DNA of 5,749 nt from assembly GCA_947177465.1 (NCBI GenBank), contig CAMWUP010000158.1, forward strand, positions 1 through 5,749. Direction: 5' to 3'. This stretch comes from an uncultured Lachnospiraceae bacterium (GTDB lineage: Bacteria; Bacillota; Clostridia; Lachnospirales; Lachnospiraceae). Of the stretch, positions 5,183 through 5,749 are shown piece after piece. The notes beneath the pieces were generated by a model, which was not told the DNA's origin, made no database searches, and was given only the letters and a program-made list of their open reading frames with translations. Each line of letters opens with the position of its first letter. The stretch's first letter is position 1. Both the position numbers and the translations under genes were made by a program.

Positions 5183-5749
5183 CTATCCTTCCATCATCTT
5201 TGCTACATTAATCATGCCCCAGCCTTGCTGATACCAAGGCTCCTGTAAATCGTCCGCGCTGAATAAAAGCTTTCTTTTTGCCGTCTCATTGTCATATTCC
5301 GGATGCTTCTGCAAAAGCAGTGCCAGTGCACCGGATACTACCGGCGTCGCCATGGAGGTGCCGCTTTTCGCAATATAAGCGTTGATATATCCTCTCATGC
5401 TTTTTCTACATGCACCGTTACAGGATATAATTTCTGTCCCCGGCGCCACAATATCCGGCTTTTTCATGGTATCAAAACGTCCTCCTCTCGAAGAATAAGA
5501 GGCGCATCGATTTGGCTTATCTTGGAAATACGCTCCGTCATGGCAGCCAACCGTAATCAGAAGACGGCTTCGTCCGATAGCAGAAAGGGAACCATATGCA
5601 GGCCCATTGTTTCCTGCCGCGCACACCACAAGAATTCCCTTCCTCCACAATTCTTCCAGCTTTTCTTTTAAAATCTCCTCCTTCTCCGCCTCTATCAATT
5701 GCCCGATTCCAACGGATATATTCAAAACACGGATTTTATACTGTTCGCT
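5183..5749 (-). CDS. S8 family (subtilisin-like) serine peptidase, C-terminal part
   Basis: The frame is open to the window edge and gives 188 residues, beginning SEQYKIRVLNISVGIG, the usual subtilase strand leading to NxSxG. AAGNNGP (about 44-50) carries the oxyanion-hole Asn, KPDIVAPG (about 97-104) is a typical family segment, and SGTSMATP (about 129-136) contains the catalytic Ser. The protein ends in the common GWGMINV motif just before the TAG, so the natural C-terminus is present and there is no long extra domain. The catalytic Asp and His, any prodomain and any signal peptide lie beyond the window, so location and activity cannot be judged. A TTG at 5725 is an internal Leu codon, not the start. 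No independent terminator is seen between its stop and the next promoter. Confidence 0.93.
   Translation of the reverse strand, partial: SEQYKIRVLNISVGIGQLIEAEKEEILKEKLEELWRKGILVVCAAGNNGPAYGSLSAIGRSRLLITVGCHDGAYFQDKPNRCASYSSRGGRFDTMKKPDIVAPGTEIISCNGACRKSMRGYINAYIAKSGTSMATPVVSGALALLLQKHPEYDNETAKRKLLFSADDLQEPWYQQGWGMINVAKMMEG

Noticed and set aside
5723..5725. TTG at 5725 as start codon of the peptidase
   Set aside because: The frame continues to the window edge with subtilase-like residues (KIRVLNISVG), and the catalytic Asp and His must lie upstream, so this is an internal Leu codon.

Overview
The window looks like chromosomal DNA of an anaerobic gut-type Firmicute, probably Clostridia/Lachnospiraceae. 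The basis is the moderate GC content, strong GGAGG-type ribosome binding sites, an anaerobe-type Re-citrate synthase beside a eukaryote-like NADP isocitrate dehydrogenase, and the style of the regulators. The genus cannot be fixed from sequence alone.

Left part (1-1506): a possible 18-codon tail of an upstream gene is followed by about 200 bases without a convincing gene. That gap is dominated by a 97-base imperfect palindrome (120-216), which looks like a palindromic repeat or structured-RNA element. A plus-strand gene (262-1086) follows; its product resembles HhH-GPD DNA glycosylases of the AGOG type. It converges on, and overlaps by 57 bases, a minus-strand gene for an XRE-type HTH protein with two C-terminal membrane helices.

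Central part (1594-5165): a compact minus-strand operon reads, in transcription order, promoter/operator, Re-citrate synthase, FCD-type GntR regulator, NADP isocitrate dehydrogenase, stem-loop. The first two genes overlap by one base (TAGTG), and only 34 bases separate the regulator from icd. The two enzymes catalyse the first and third steps of the oxidative half of the TCA cycle, from oxaloacetate and acetyl-CoA towards 2-oxoglutarate and glutamate. The middle enzyme, aconitase, is not in the window. A near-perfect 34-bp palindrome (5126-5159) fills the spacer and -10 region of a near-consensus promoter (TTGACA-17-TACAAT). This makes autoregulation by the GntR protein the leading hypothesis.

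Right edge: the C-terminal part of an S8 (subtilisin-like) peptidase gene, also minus strand, ends only 17 bases before the -35 of the operon promoter, with no separate terminator visible.

I see no CRISPR array, tRNA, rRNA, transposase or phage gene. The most notable items are the operator-promoter architecture, the 120-216 palindrome, whose features favour a minus-strand RNA, and the AGOG-like protein.
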